Positions 17,299-26,140 are shown, counted from the stretch's first letter. The stretch is DNA of 64,000 bases from JAHJQZ01 sp963676075 (GCA_963676075.2 CAXXNZ010000005.1:1-64000); one strand, 5' to 3'. Numbers and translations are program-made. Notes: generated from the sequence alone by a model not told the origin.

Positions 17299-18708
17299 TT
17301 AGGCGGAGTAGTACAGCTCGTACTCGACCGGGTGCGGGGTGTGCTCGAACTTGATGACTTCTTCCATCTTGACGTCGATATAGGCGTCGATCTGGTCGTC
17401 GTCGAACACGCCGCCGGCCTTGAGGAAATCGCGGTCCTTGTCGAGTTCGGCAAGCGCTTCGCGCAGCGAGCTGGCGACGGTCGGGATTTCCTTCAGCTCT
17501 TCAGCCGGCAGATCGTAGAGGTCCTTGTCCATCGGGTCGCCCGGATGGATCTTGTTCTTGATGCCGTCCATGCCGGCCATCAGCATGGCGGCGAAGGCGA
17601 GATAGGGGTTCGCCATCGGATCGGGGAAGCGGATCTCGACGCGCTTGGCCTTCGGCGACTGGCCGAACGGAATGCGGCAGGAAGCCGAACGGTTGCGGGC
17701 GGAATAGGCCAGCAGAACCGGCGCCTCGAAGCCCGGGACCAGACGCTTGTAGGAGTTGGTCGAGGGATTGGTGAAGGCGTTGATTGCCTTGGCGTGCTTG
17801 ATGATGCCGCCGATGTAGTACAGGGCTTCCATCGACAGGCCGGCATATTCGTCGCCGGCGAACAGCGGCTTGCCGTCCTTCCAGATCGACTGGTGGCAAT
17901 GCATGCCCGAGCCGTTGTCGCCATAAACAGGCTTCGGCATGAAGGTCGCGGTCTTGCCATAGGCATTGGCGACCTGATGGACGACATACTTGTAGATCTG
18001 GACGCTGTCGGCAGCGGCGATGATCGACTGGAACTTGATGCCGAGTTCGTGCTGGGCCGAACCGACTTCATGGTGGTGCTTCTCGACCAACACGCCCATT
18101 TCGCCCATGGTCGACAGCATTTCGCCGCGAATGTCCTGGGCGCTGTCGAGCGGCGGCACCGGGAAATAGCCCTTCTTGGTGCCGATGTGGTAGCCCGAGT
18201 TGCCGGCTTCGTAGTCGGCGTCATTGTTGGTCGGCAGTTCGAAGTGATCGACCTCGAAACCAACCTTGTACGGCGTCGCCGAATACTTGACGTCGTCGAA
18301 CAGGAAGAATTCGGGTTCGGGACCGAAATAGACGCTGTCGCCGATGCCGGACGCCGCCACGAAAGCCTCAGCCTTCTTGGCGGTGGTGCGCGGGTCGCGG
18401 TTGTAGGGCTGATAGGTCAGCGGCTCGAGGATGTCGCAATTGATCGCCAGGGTCGCCTGACCGAAGAACGGATCGATATAGGCGCTGCTTGCATCGGGCA
18501 TCAGGACCATGTCGGATTCGTTGATGGCCTTCCAGCCGGCGATCGAGGAGCCATCGAACATGATGCCTTCTTCGAAGGCGTCGGCGTCCATCGCGTCTTC
18601 CGTCATGGTGACGTGCTGCAGCTTGCCGCGCGGGTCGGTGAAGCGCAGGTCGACGAACTTGATGTTCTCGTCCTTGATCTTTTTCAGGATGTCTTCTGCA
18701 GAGCTCAT
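17299..18708 (-). CDS. glnA: Glutamine synthetase type I
   Basis: Makes glutamine from glutamate, ammonium and ATP; central to nitrogen assimilation. The product has the standard GSI length (469 residues) and core motifs: the FDGSSIAGWKAINESD N-terminal segment, the GSGMHCHQS metal/ATP site, the NPSTNSYKRL loop and NRSASCRIP. The adenylylation tyrosine lies in DKDLYDLPAEE near residue 398, so GlnE control is expected (GSI-beta). It is 75 bases downstream of glnB on the same strand and probably co-transcribed. AGGAATGG precedes the ATG. Confidence 0.98.
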   Translation of the reverse strand: MSSAEDILKKIKDENIKFVDLRFTDPRGKLQHVTMTEDAMDADAFEEGIMFDGSSIAGWKAINESDMVLMPDASSAYIDPFFGQATLAINCDILEPLTYQPYNRDPRTTAKKAEAFVAASGIGDSVYFGPEPEFFLFDDVKYSATPYKVGFEVDHFELPTNNDADYEAGNSGYHIGTKKGYFPVPPLDSAQDIRGEMLSTMGEMGVLVEKHHHEVGSAQHELGIKFQSIIAAADSVQIYKYVVHQVANAYGKTATFMPKPVYGDNGSGMHCHQSIWKDGKPLFAGDEYAGLSMEALYYIGGIIKHAKAINAFTNPSTNSYKRLVPGFEAPVLLAYSARNRSASCRIPFGQSPKAKRVEIRFPDPMANPYLAFAAMLMAGMDGIKNKIHPGDPMDKDLYDLPAEELKEIPTVASSLREALAELDKDRDFLKAGGVFDDDQIDAYIDVKMEEVIKFEHTPHPVEYELYYSA

Positions 18709-18783
18709 TTAGCCATTCCTCGGTTCTGCTGTTCTATAAAATGTGTTCGGGGAGCATCGTCGGCCCGTCGGGAGGAGCGTCGG

Positions 18784-19122
18784 CTAGAGGGCGTCGTTGC
18801 CCATCTCGCCGGTGCGGATGCGGATCGCCTGTTCGATCGAGTAGACGAAGATCTTTCCGTCGCCGATCCGGCCGGTCTGTGCGGCATTGCGGATCGCGTC
18901 GATTGCCTTGTCGGCCATATCATCGGGGCACACGACCTCGACTTTGACCTTGGGCAGGAAGTCCACGACATATTCGGCACCCCGATAGAGTTCGGTGTGG
19001 CCTTTTTGCCGGCCGAAGCCCTTGGCCTCGGTCACGGTGATGCCCTGAAGACCGACTTCCTGAAGCGCTTCCTTGACCTCGTCGAGCTTGAACGGCTTAA
19101 CGATGGCTTCGATTTTTTTCAT
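18784..19122 (-). CDS. glnB: Nitrogen regulatory protein PII
   Basis: PII senses 2-oxoglutarate, ATP/ADP and, via uridylylation, glutamine, then controls GlnA adenylylation and NtrB/NtrC. The product is the standard 112 residues, starting MKKIEAIVKPFKLDEVKEAL. The T-loop GHTELYRGAEYVVDF carries the uridylylation Tyr51. GlnB is preferred over GlnK because it heads glnB-glnA, the normal rhizobial order, not an amtB operon. An in-frame extension to 19221 exists but would add 33 residues outside the family N terminus. A sigma-54-like promoter lies about 50 bases upstream. Confidence 0.97.
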   Translation of the reverse strand: MKKIEAIVKPFKLDEVKEALQEVGLQGITVTEAKGFGRQKGHTELYRGAEYVVDFLPKVKVEVVCPDDMADKAIDAIRNAAQTGRIGDGKIFVYSIEQAIRIRTGEMGNDAL

Positions 19123-19170
19123 GACTATAGTGCCTCCAATGCTCCCGAACTGGGTGCCGGCCTTCAATGA

Positions 19171-19186
19171 TGCATGCGATATGCCA
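19171..19186 (-). promoter_or_regulatory. Sigma-54-type promoter for glnB-glnA
   Basis: On the minus strand the 16 bases read TGGCATATCGCATGCA, against the RpoN consensus TGGCAC-N5-TTGCA. The invariant GG and GC dinucleotides are at the right spacing and only two consensus positions differ. It lies 48 bases before the glnB ATG. NtrC/RpoN control of glnBA is known in rhizobia, which supports the reading. Confidence 0.6.
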
Positions 19187-19222
19187 TGCCAGGACCCAGT
19201 CAAAAGTTGTATTTTTAACAAG

Positions 19223-19862
19223 GGGTTAGACTTACGTTACCGCCACGGTCCTTCTGCTGCAAGTCCAACTTTGCACACGGAATAGGCATTGTGGTGACAA
19301 AATGGGCTATTCCTTGGCGCGAACGGCGATGCTTTGCTCCATGTGGCGCGCAATTGGGCGGTGTGAAAAACCAATCGCCTAGATGTGTCGTTGTCAGCGG
19401 CGCACACGAAGCTCGCTCGGTGCTCAAACAAGGCTATCACGCGGCTTCGGTCAAGACCGATTTCGCCCGACGGCAACTGCCGGTTGCAGCGGGGCAGGGC
19501 GTTTGTTGCGCACTTTTGTCTGACTATGCAGCGACACGCGACAGGGCGTGACGAGGCCTTGAAGCCTTTGCGTCCAAAACGGTTTGAGCTTGTCTTGTGC
19601 AGGCAGATCCGTGCGCCCACCAACCAGTCCGGAGTGGCGTCGTCGCCGTTTTTCTGCGTCTCGTCCTGCGCAATACCAGCGGATCGCAGAGGCATTATAA
19701 GGGCTATGATGCCATGCCTGAGCCCGCGTTTCGAGCAGCCGGGAGCAGGGTCCTTGCACACTCGTTCGGGGAATGGAGGAAGCCATGGCGCCCATTCCCT
19801 TTGACTGGCTTGCAAACATCGGCTATTCCCCCGGTCCAGAACGGCTTCGGGGCATGCGCCTT
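19223..19862. other. Gene-free interval between glnB and tRNA-Leu
   Basis: About 640 bases. Frames on either strand lack start signals and protein-like composition. It holds upstream control sequence for glnB and presumably a promoter for the tRNA. I see no clear NtrC palindrome, repeat or RNA gene. Confidence 0.45.
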
Positions 19863-19947
19863 GCGGGTGTGGTGAAACTGGTAGACACGCAAGATTTAGG
19901 TTCTTGTGCCGCAAGGCGTGGGGGTTCAAGTCCCTTCACCCGCACCA
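19863..19947 (+). tRNA. tRNA-Leu (anticodon UAG)
   Basis: An 85-base class II tRNA with encoded CCA. The acceptor arms GCGGGTG and CACCCGC pair fully. The anticodon stem CAAGA/TCTTG holds loop TTTAGGT with anticodon TAG. A long variable arm and the T-loop GGTTCAAGTCC are present. It lies 57 bases upstream of tig, as in many alphaproteobacteria. Confidence 0.97.
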
Positions 19948-20004
19948 TCCCCCAGGCGAGTTCCGGTCCGATACCATGAGTTATAAGAAGAACAGGAAGT
20001 CCCC

Positions 20005-21393
20005 ATGCAGGTGACAGAGACCCTCAATGACGGCCTGCGGCGCAAGTTGAATGTGGTCGTCCCCGCCGCCGATCTGGTGGCCAAGCGCGACGAACGGCTC
20101 GACGATCTGAAGTCCCGCGCCAATATCAAGGGCTTCCGCCCCGGCAAGGTGCCGGTTGCCCATCTCAAGAAGCTCTATGGCCGCTCGGTGATGTCCGAGG
20201 CCATGCAGGACGTGATCAACACCACGGTTCAGGATTCGCTGACCGAGCGTGAAGAGCGCGCCGCGACCCAGCCCGAGATCGACCTGCCCGAAGATCAGGA
20301 CGCCATCAACAAGGTGCTCGAGGGCGACGCCGACCTGACCTTCGAGGTCAGCTACGAAGTTCTGCCCAAGATCGAGCCGATGGATTTCAAGGGCATCAAG
20401 CTCGACATGCCGGTCGTCGAGATCGACGAGGAAGAGGTCGACAAGGAAGTCAACCGCGTCTTCATGGCGAACCGCGAGTTCGAGCCCAAGGGCGAGGGCG
20501 CCAAGGTTGCCGAAGGCGACAAGCTCGGCCTCAAGTTCGTCGGCAAGATTGACGGCGAGCCTTTCGAAGGCGGTTCGTCCGACCATGCCCACCTGACCAT
20601 CGGTTCGGGCGAATATATCCCCGGCTTCGAAGAGCAGTTGGTCGGCAAGACCGCCGGCGAGCCGGTTGAGGTCAAGGTCAGCTTCCCCGAGGATTACGGC
20701 AGTGCCGAACTCGCCGGCAAGGACGCCGTTTTCGATGTCGAGATTCTGCACATCGATACGCCCAAGGCCGACGCGGTTCTGGATGACGCCTTTGCGGAAT
20801 CCCTTGGACTTGAAAATCTCGAGCAGCTCAAGACCGAAGTCCGCCGCCAGATGGAACAGGCCCACGAGCAGATGGCGCGCCAGCGCATCAAGCGTCAGGT
20901 TCTCGACGCGCTCGACGAAGGTCACAAGAGCGAAGTTCCGGAGAAACTGGTCGATGCCGAGTTCAATGCGATCTGGCAGCGCGTGACGCACGAGATCGAG
21001 CATCACGGCCGCAGCTTCGAGGATGAAGGCACGACCGAGGAAGAGGCCAAGGCGCAGTATCGCACTATCGCTGAACGCCGCGTGCGCCTCGGCTTGGTGA
21101 TCGCCGAGATCGGCAACCGCAATTCCATCGAGGTCACCGAGGAAGAGCACCAGCAGGCGCTGGTCGCCGAAATCCGCCGCTTCCCCGGCCAGGAACAGCA
21201 GGTCTACGACTATTACCGCAACAATGCCGAAGCGCTTGCTCAACTGCGCGCCCCGGTATTTGAGAACAAGGTCGTCGACTTCATCATCGAACTGGCTGAG
21301 AAGTCGGAAACCAAGATGACGCGGGCCGAACTGGCCAAGCTCATTGAGGAAGACGAAGCCGCCCAGGAAGTGCCCGAAGAGCACCACCACTGA
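20005..21393 (+). CDS. tig: Trigger factor, ribosome-associated chaperone
   Basis: Trigger factor binds nascent chains at the ribosomal exit tunnel and has prolyl isomerase activity. The product (462 residues) shows the N-terminal ribosome-binding domain with the signature SRANIKGFRPGKVP (about residues 36-49). An FKBP-type isomerase domain follows (GDKLGLKFVGKIDGEPFEGG to SFPEDYG, about 172-235), then the helical C-terminal chaperone domain. The very end is EVPEEHHH, a natural histidine tail. AGGAAG precedes the ATG. Confidence 0.97.
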   Translation: MQVTETLNDGLRRKLNVVVPAADLVAKRDERLDDLKSRANIKGFRPGKVPVAHLKKLYGRSVMSEAMQDVINTTVQDSLTEREERAATQPEIDLPEDQDAINKVLEGDADLTFEVSYEVLPKIEPMDFKGIKLDMPVVEIDEEEVDKEVNRVFMANREFEPKGEGAKVAEGDKLGLKFVGKIDGEPFEGGSSDHAHLTIGSGEYIPGFEEQLVGKTAGEPVEVKVSFPEDYGSAELAGKDAVFDVEILHIDTPKADAVLDDAFAESLGLENLEQLKTEVRRQMEQAHEQMARQRIKRQVLDALDEGHKSEVPEKLVDAEFNAIWQRVTHEIEHHGRSFEDEGTTEEEAKAQYRTIAERRVRLGLVIAEIGNRNSIEVTEEEHQQALVAEIRRFPGQEQQVYDYYRNNAEALAQLRAPVFENKVVDFIIELAEKSETKMTRAELAKLIEEDEAAQEVPEEHHH

Positions 21394-21415
21394 TCGGTTC
21401 GATGCTTTGAATTGA

Positions 21416-21446
21416 GAAAAGGCCCCGCAAAACGGGGCCTTTTTTG
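21416..21446 (+). terminator. Intrinsic terminator of tig
   Basis: The hairpin AAAAGGCCCCG-CAAAA-CGGGGCCTTTTTT, ending in a run of T, lies about 25 bases after the tig stop. Confidence 0.9.
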
Positions 21447-21579
21447 TTGACTGAAGGTGGCAGAAAGTGGCGGTTCGACGCCGTAACAATCCGGTCTGCG
21501 ACTCTGTTCCGGAAGGCTGTCACGATCTGGTCCGTTTTTGGCGGAATGGGTCTAGGATAGGAACGCAATGGAGGCCGAT

Positions 21580-23067
21580 ATGTCCGACTCGCTTGTCCTT
21601 CTCACCCCGACCGAAATGACGCGCGCCGATGCTCTGGCCGTCGAAAGTGGCGTGCCGTCGCTGACGCTGATGGAAAATGCCGGGCGGGCGGTGGCCGAGG
21701 CCATCATCAAACGGTTTTCGCCGCGCCGGACGCTGGTGCTGTGCGGGCCGGGCAACAATGGCGGCGATGGATTCGTGGTGGCGCGGTTGTTGAGCGAGGC
21801 CGGCTGGAAGGTCGTGCTGGCCCTGTTCGGTAATGTCGACAAGCTCAAGGGCGACGCTGCTGCCAATGCCCGGCGCTGGCAAGGGGCGATCCTGCCGGCG
21901 GAACCCGATCTCGTCGCCAACGCCGACCTGATCGTCGACGCGCTGTTCGGCGCCGGACTGGACCGCGACATCACCGGTCCGGTCGCCGACATCGTTTCGG
22001 CCATGGAAGACGCGCCGGCTCCGATTGTCGCCATCGATACCCCGAGCGGGCTCGACGGTGCCACCGGCGCGGTGCGCGGCGTGGCGGCAACGGCGCGGCT
22101 GACCGTGACGTTCTTCCGCAAGAAACCCGGACATCTGCTCGATCCGGGCCGGCGGCTCTGCGGTGAACTCGTGCTTGCCGATATCGGCATTCCGGGAGCG
22201 GTGCTGGACAGGATCGGCGCCGAAACCTTCGCCAACGAGCCCGGTCTCTGGCAGGTGCCGTTGCCGGGGGCGTCCGGACATAAATACAACCGCGGCCATT
22301 GCGTCGTCTGGTCGGGCGACGAACTGCATTCCGGCGCGGCGCGATTGTGCGCCTACGGTGCGCTGAGGTCGGGGGCAGGGCTGGTGTCGCTCGCCGGACC
22401 ACGACCCGCGCTGCTGGTGCACGCTGCCCAGGTCTCGTCGCTGATGCTGCGCGAGGCGGATAGTGCCGAGGCGCTGGCCAAATTGCTTGAGGATCGCCGG
22501 TTGAACGCGCTGGCCATCGGGCCGGCGGCAGGCAGCAATGAGGCAACACGGAATGCGGTGAAAGCTGGCCTCGGCTCCGGTGCCGGCGTCGTCATCGATG
22601 CCGACGGACTGACCAGTTTTGAGATCGACATGGATATGCTCGGCGCCGACATCAAAGCGATGCCAGATCGCCCGGTGGTCCTGACCCCGCATGAAGGCGA
22701 GTTTGCCCGCCTTTTTCCGGATATTTCTGGCAACAAGCTGGCGCGGGCCCGGACTGCGGCGGAACGGATGGGCGCCGTGGTCCTGCTCAAGGGACCCGAT
22801 ACTGTTATCGCGGCCCCGGACGGGCGCGCCGCCATCAACACCAACGCCCCGCCGACACTTGCTACCGCCGGCTCTGGCGACGTGCTGTCGGGCATCATCG
22901 GCGGCCTCATCGCCGCCGGCATGGACGGCTTTCAAGCCGCTGCTGCCGGAGCCTGGATCCACGGCGCGGCTGCCAGCGAATTTGGCGGGCCGGGCCTGAT
23001 CTCCGAGGATCTGCCGGGCCTTGTTCCGGACGTGTTGCAGGATCTGGCCGAAGGCAGCAGCAACTGA
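21580..23067 (+). CDS. nnr: Bifunctional NAD(P)HX epimerase / dehydratase
   Basis: Repairs hydrated NADH and NADPH. The N-terminal half (about residues 1-210) is the YjeF_N epimerase, with LVLCGPGNNGGDGFVVARLL and DALFGAGLDRDI. The C-terminal half is the ADP-dependent dehydratase, a ribokinase-like fold, with VVLTPHEGEFARLFP and the NTNAPPTLATAGSGDVLSGI catalytic loop. The fused length (495 residues) is normal. The ATG at 21580 is preferred because GGAGG lies five bases before it; ATG 21568 would add four residues. Confidence 0.95.
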   Translation: MSDSLVLLTPTEMTRADALAVESGVPSLTLMENAGRAVAEAIIKRFSPRRTLVLCGPGNNGGDGFVVARLLSEAGWKVVLALFGNVDKLKGDAAANARRWQGAILPAEPDLVANADLIVDALFGAGLDRDITGPVADIVSAMEDAPAPIVAIDTPSGLDGATGAVRGVAATARLTVTFFRKKPGHLLDPGRRLCGELVLADIGIPGAVLDRIGAETFANEPGLWQVPLPGASGHKYNRGHCVVWSGDELHSGAARLCAYGALRSGAGLVSLAGPRPALLVHAAQVSSLMLREADSAEALAKLLEDRRLNALAIGPAAGSNEATRNAVKAGLGSGAGVVIDADGLTSFEIDMDMLGADIKAMPDRPVVLTPHEGEFARLFPDISGNKLARARTAAERMGAVVLLKGPDTVIAAPDGRAAINTNAPPTLATAGSGDVLSGIIGGLIAAGMDGFQAAAAGAWIHGAAASEFGGPGLISEDLPGLVPDVLQDLAEGSSN

Positions 23068-23081
23068 GTCTGGATGTACGT

Positions 23082-23573
23082 ATGGCGTTTGACCACCTTT
23101 CCTCGGCGCAGCGGGCTGCTCTGGCCGGCGTAGGCGAGATGATGCGCAAGGCCCGTGACCCGTGGTGCCTGATTGGTGGTGCGGCGGCGCTGCTGCATGG
23201 TGTTGAAATTTCCCCGCTCCACGATATCGATGTGCTGCTGTCTTTGCGCGATGCGCAGGCGCTCCTGGCCCAACTCGGGCTGGCGTCGAACGCGGAAACC
23301 GGCTCCGACAGGTTCCGCTCCACCTGTTTCTTTGCCTGGACCGGTGCCGGCGTTCCCGTCGAATTCATGGCCGATTTCAGTGTCTTGTCTGATGGCAACT
23401 GGATCCCGGTCGTGCCGGAACCTGCCGAAACAATCAGCATTGGCAATGCCGAACTGTTCCTGCCTTCGCTCCATGACCTGATCGCCATGTACCGCCTGTT
23501 CGACCGCGACAAGGACCGCGCGCGCATCTCCGATCTGGAACGGCTGGAGAGGCGCAGCGGCGAGGAAATTTGA
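23082..23573 (+). CDS. Nucleotidyltransferase-like hypothetical protein
   Basis: The 163-residue protein has the minimal nucleotidyltransferase pattern: PWCLIGGAAALLHGVEISPL and then HDIDVLLS, matching the GG/S...DxD active-site core, with a later VPVEFMADF strand that may carry the third acidic residue. MNT-type proteins often act as antitoxins for HEPN toxins or modify small substrates. No HEPN or other toxin gene is adjacent, so a toxin-antitoxin role is not supported. It begins 14 bases after nnr and may be co-transcribed with it. Function unknown. Confidence 0.65.
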   Translation: MAFDHLSSAQRAALAGVGEMMRKARDPWCLIGGAAALLHGVEISPLHDIDVLLSLRDAQALLAQLGLASNAETGSDRFRSTCFFAWTGAGVPVEFMADFSVLSDGNWIPVVPEPAETISIGNAELFLPSLHDLIAMYRLFDRDKDRARISDLERLERRSGEEI

Positions 23574-23583
23574 CTTCGATCAA
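23570..23583 (+). promoter_or_regulatory. FNR-type anaerobox upstream of ubiTUV
   Basis: The 14 bases TTGACTTCGATCAA match the FNR/FnrL/FixK consensus TTGAT-N4-ATCAA at nine of ten fixed positions. The site overlaps the stop codon of the nucleotidyltransferase gene and lies 71 bases before the GTG start of ubiT, a usual activating distance. Anaerobic control of ubiTUV is known in other proteobacteria. Confidence 0.6.
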
Positions 23584-23654
23584 TCGGCCTTTCCCGACCC
23601 GATGATAGGTCGACCTATGGGGACGTTTTGTCTCAGGTTCCCGGAGGTCTTTTT

Positions 23655-24143
23655 GTGCCCATGTTGATGCCTTTGATGTTGAGGGCTGTGCCGCTGTTCG
23701 TCGTGCAGGCGGCCTTTGACCGCATCGTCGCCAATATCCATCGCGACAGGCCACGCCTGTTCGCGCGTATGGGCGCGTCGGCGAAAAAGACCATCCTGAT
23801 CGATCCGACCGACATGCATTTCGTCGTCCGGCTGAGCCCGGACATGGACACGCCCGACATGCGCGCCTTCAAGCGCAGCGAGGTGCCGGATTGCGATGCC
23901 CAGATCAAGGGCACGTTCGAGGAGCTGTTCAAGATGCTTGACACCCAACTTGATGGCGATGCGCTGTTCTTTTCGCGCACCCTCAAGGTGACTGGCGATC
24001 TCGAGGTCGTGGTGGCCCTCAGGAACGCGCTCGACGATATCGACGGCTCGATTGCCAGCGATGTAGCCGCGCTGTTCGGCCCGCCCGGCCAAATCTTCCT
24101 TTCCTTCATGCGTCACCGGCAAAAGAGCGTCGCCCATGCCTGA
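23655..24143 (+). CDS. ubiT: UbiT-like SCP2 lipid-binding protein
   Basis: UbiT is an SCP2-domain accessory factor for oxygen-independent ubiquinone synthesis, probably binding the lipid intermediates. The 162-residue product has a hydrophobic N terminus (MPMLMPLMLRAVPLFVVQAA) and the SCP2 core (DMHFVVRLSPDM, then DGDALFFSRTLKVTGDLEVV). The GTG at 23655 is chosen because GGAGG lies seven bases before it; ATG 23661 and a TTG at 23628 are alternatives. It overlaps ubiU by eight bases, so the trio forms an operon. The assignment depends strongly on the neighbours ubiU and ubiV. Confidence 0.88.
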   Translation: MPMLMPLMLRAVPLFVVQAAFDRIVANIHRDRPRLFARMGASAKKTILIDPTDMHFVVRLSPDMDTPDMRAFKRSEVPDCDAQIKGTFEELFKMLDTQLDGDALFFSRTLKVTGDLEVVVALRNALDDIDGSIASDVAALFGPPGQIFLSFMRHRQKSVAHA

Positions 24144-25158
24144 AACATCTTCCGAACAAAAGCTCCGCCCGGAACTGCTGTGCCCGGCGGGCACGCCGGC
24201 AGCGCTGAGAACCGCCGTCGATGCGGGAGCGGACGCCGTTTATTGCGGACTGGCCCGGCGCTCCAACGTCAGGAACTTCCCCGGCCTCAACTTCATGCCG
24301 GACGAATACGCCGAAGGCGTCGCCTATGCCCATGAGCGCGGCGCCAAGGTGCTGATGACGACCAACACCTTCCCGCCCGGCGAGGACATGAAGGACTGGA
24401 CCGAAACCATAGACATTGCCGCCGAAGCGGGTGCCGATGCGGCAATCATCGCCGATATCGGCGTTGCCGCCTATGCCGCTGAGAAGCACCCGGACCTGCG
24501 GCTTCATCTGTCGGTGCAAGCCGGCGCGGCATCGGCGGAAGCCATCCAGTTCTTCACGCAGAACTTCAACGTCAAGCGCGTTGTGCTGCCGCGCATTCTG
24601 ACCATCAAGGAAATCAAGGCCCTGAAGGCGGAAATCGACTGCGAACTTGAGACCTTCATTTTTGGCAATGTCGGCATGATGGCCGAGGGCCGCTGCTCGC
24701 TGACCAGCTATGTCACCGGTGTGTCGACCAATATGGACGGCATGTGCTCACCGCCCGAGCACGTCCGCTTCGAGGAGAATGCCGACGGGTCGATGAACTC
24801 CATCTTGGGCGACGTTACCATTGACTGCTTCTCGGCCGACGAGAAGGCGGGCTATCCGACGATCTGCAAGGGCCGGTACTGGAACGCTGCGCACGAAGAA
24901 CCCTATTACGCCTTCGATGAGCCCAACACGCTGAACATCGCCAACATGCTGCCCGACCTGATCGAAGCCGGCGTTACGGCGCTGAAGATTGAAGGCCGGC
25001 AGCGCAGCCGCGCCTATGTCCGCGAGGTCGTCGCGGCCTATCGCGAGGCGGTGGACAATATTCTGGCCGGACGGGAGCCCAATCTCGGCGACCTCGCCGC
25101 CCTGACCGAGGGCCGGCGGCAGACCAAGGGCGCCTATGCCACCAAGGCATGGCGCTAG
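24136..25158 (+). CDS. ubiU: UbiU, U32-family Fe-S protein of anaerobic ubiquinone synthesis
   Basis: UbiU and UbiV form a 4Fe-4S heterodimer needed to hydroxylate ubiquinone precursors without oxygen. The product (340 residues) has the U32 start RPELLCPAGTPAALRTAVDA then GADAVYCGL. Cysteines in EGRCSLTSY, DGMCSPPEH, DCFSADE and TICKGRY supply the cluster ligands expected for UbiU. It overlaps ubiT and is followed 21 bases on by ubiV. Other U32 proteins (collagenase-like YegQ, RlhA) are excluded by size and by this pairing. Confidence 0.94.
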   Translation: MPETSSEQKLRPELLCPAGTPAALRTAVDAGADAVYCGLARRSNVRNFPGLNFMPDEYAEGVAYAHERGAKVLMTTNTFPPGEDMKDWTETIDIAAEAGADAAIIADIGVAAYAAEKHPDLRLHLSVQAGAASAEAIQFFTQNFNVKRVVLPRILTIKEIKALKAEIDCELETFIFGNVGMMAEGRCSLTSYVTGVSTNMDGMCSPPEHVRFEENADGSMNSILGDVTIDCFSADEKAGYPTICKGRYWNAAHEEPYYAFDEPNTLNIANMLPDLIEAGVTALKIEGRQRSRAYVREVVAAYREAVDNILAGREPNLGDLAALTEGRRQTKGAYATKAWR

Positions 25159-25179
25159 AGCGGACGAGGAAATAAAGAC

Positions 25180-26088
25180 ATGACGACAAGCATCACGCTC
25201 GGACCGCTGTTCTTCCATTGGTCGGCTGACCAGATGGTGGATTTTTACGCCCGCATCGCCGACGAAGCCGAGGTCGACACCGTCTATCTCGGCGAGGTCG
25301 TGTGCTCCAAGCGCATCGCCCTGTTCGAGAAACGCTATGACGAAATGCGCGACCGGCTGAAGCGCGGCGGCAAGAAGGTCGTGTTCTCGACCCTGGCCGA
25401 AGTGGCGGTCAATCTCGACCGCAAGCACGTCAAATCGATCTGTGACCGCACCGAAGAGGAAATCGAGGCCAATGACACATCGGCCCTGACACACCTCAAG
25501 GGACGCCCGTTCCGCATCGGGCAGCTGTTCAACTGCTACAACGTTGGCGCGCTCGATTATCTCGTCAAACTCGGCGCCACCCATGTCGCCTTGCCGGTTG
25601 AAATGCGCAGCGCTGGCATTGCGGCGCTGGCCAAGCGCGCAAGCGAACACGGAATCGGTGTCGAGGCCCAGGTCTTCGGACGGGCGCCGCTGGCGCTGTC
25701 GGTCAGGTGCTACTCCGCACGGGCGCGTGAACGTCATAAGGACAATTGCCTGTTCGTGTGCGAGGAGGAGCCAGATGGGCTTGACCTCCACGCCCTCAAC
25801 AACGACCGCTTCCTGACCATCAACGGTATCCAGACCCTGTCGCGGCATTACCTGTCGCTGGCCGACGAAGTGGCCGAGTTGCAGGCAATGGGCGTGACCC
25901 ATTTGAGGCTTTCGCCCCACACTGGCGATATGGTCAAGGTGGCACACGCCTTCCGCGAACTGGCCGATGGCCGGATGGCGCCGGCCGAGGCGCAGGCCCA
26001 ATTGGCCGAGGCTCAGCCGGAGGCGCTGTTCTCCAACGGCTTCTTCCACGGCGTGCCGGGCAGCCAGCGGGTCGGCATGCTGGCCTGA
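25180..26088 (+). CDS. ubiV: UbiV, U32-family partner of UbiU
   Basis: The second U32 subunit of the UbiU-UbiV complex for O2-independent ubiquinone hydroxylation. The product (302 residues) begins MTTSITLGPLFFHWSADQMV. It has the ligand cysteines in GEVVCSKRIALFEKRYDE (about residue 42) and in SVRCYSARARERHKDNCLFV with the CEEE that follows (about 178, 192, 196). GAGGA precedes the ATG. A hairpin at 26091-26111 just after the stop may end the operon. Presence of ubiTUV predicts that the bacterium respires or ferments with quinones under low oxygen. Confidence 0.94.
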   Translation: MTTSITLGPLFFHWSADQMVDFYARIADEAEVDTVYLGEVVCSKRIALFEKRYDEMRDRLKRGGKKVVFSTLAEVAVNLDRKHVKSICDRTEEEIEANDTSALTHLKGRPFRIGQLFNCYNVGALDYLVKLGATHVALPVEMRSAGIAALAKRASEHGIGVEAQVFGRAPLALSVRCYSARARERHKDNCLFVCEEEPDGLDLHALNNDRFLTINGIQTLSRHYLSLADEVAELQAMGVTHLRLSPHTGDMVKVAHAFRELADGRMAPAEAQAQLAEAQPEALFSNGFFHGVPGSQRVGMLA

Positions 26089-26090
26089 AG

Positions 26091-26111
26091 TTTGCGGTTT
26101 CGAACCGCAAA
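26091..26111. repeat. Perfect 21-base palindrome, Rhizobiales-type repeat
   Basis: TTTGCGGTT-TCG-AACCGCAAA is a perfect hairpin three bases after the ubiV stop. It is followed by GCCGGTTCCCACTT, the form of a dispersed Rhizobiales intergenic repeat. There is no T run, so terminator function is uncertain. Confidence 0.5.
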
Positions 26112-26140
26112 GCCGGTTCCCACTTCTTGCTGAAAGTGCC

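Noticed and set aside
17332..19170. 612-residue plus-strand frame opposite glnA and glnB
   Set aside because: A shadow frame spanning two clear genes on the other strand; no ribosome-binding site and no domain.
19300..19400. NtrC-binding palindrome upstream of glnB
   Set aside because: The best candidate, TGCTCCATGTGGCGC, has a spacer of four rather than five between half-sites and two mismatches, so it is too weak to list.
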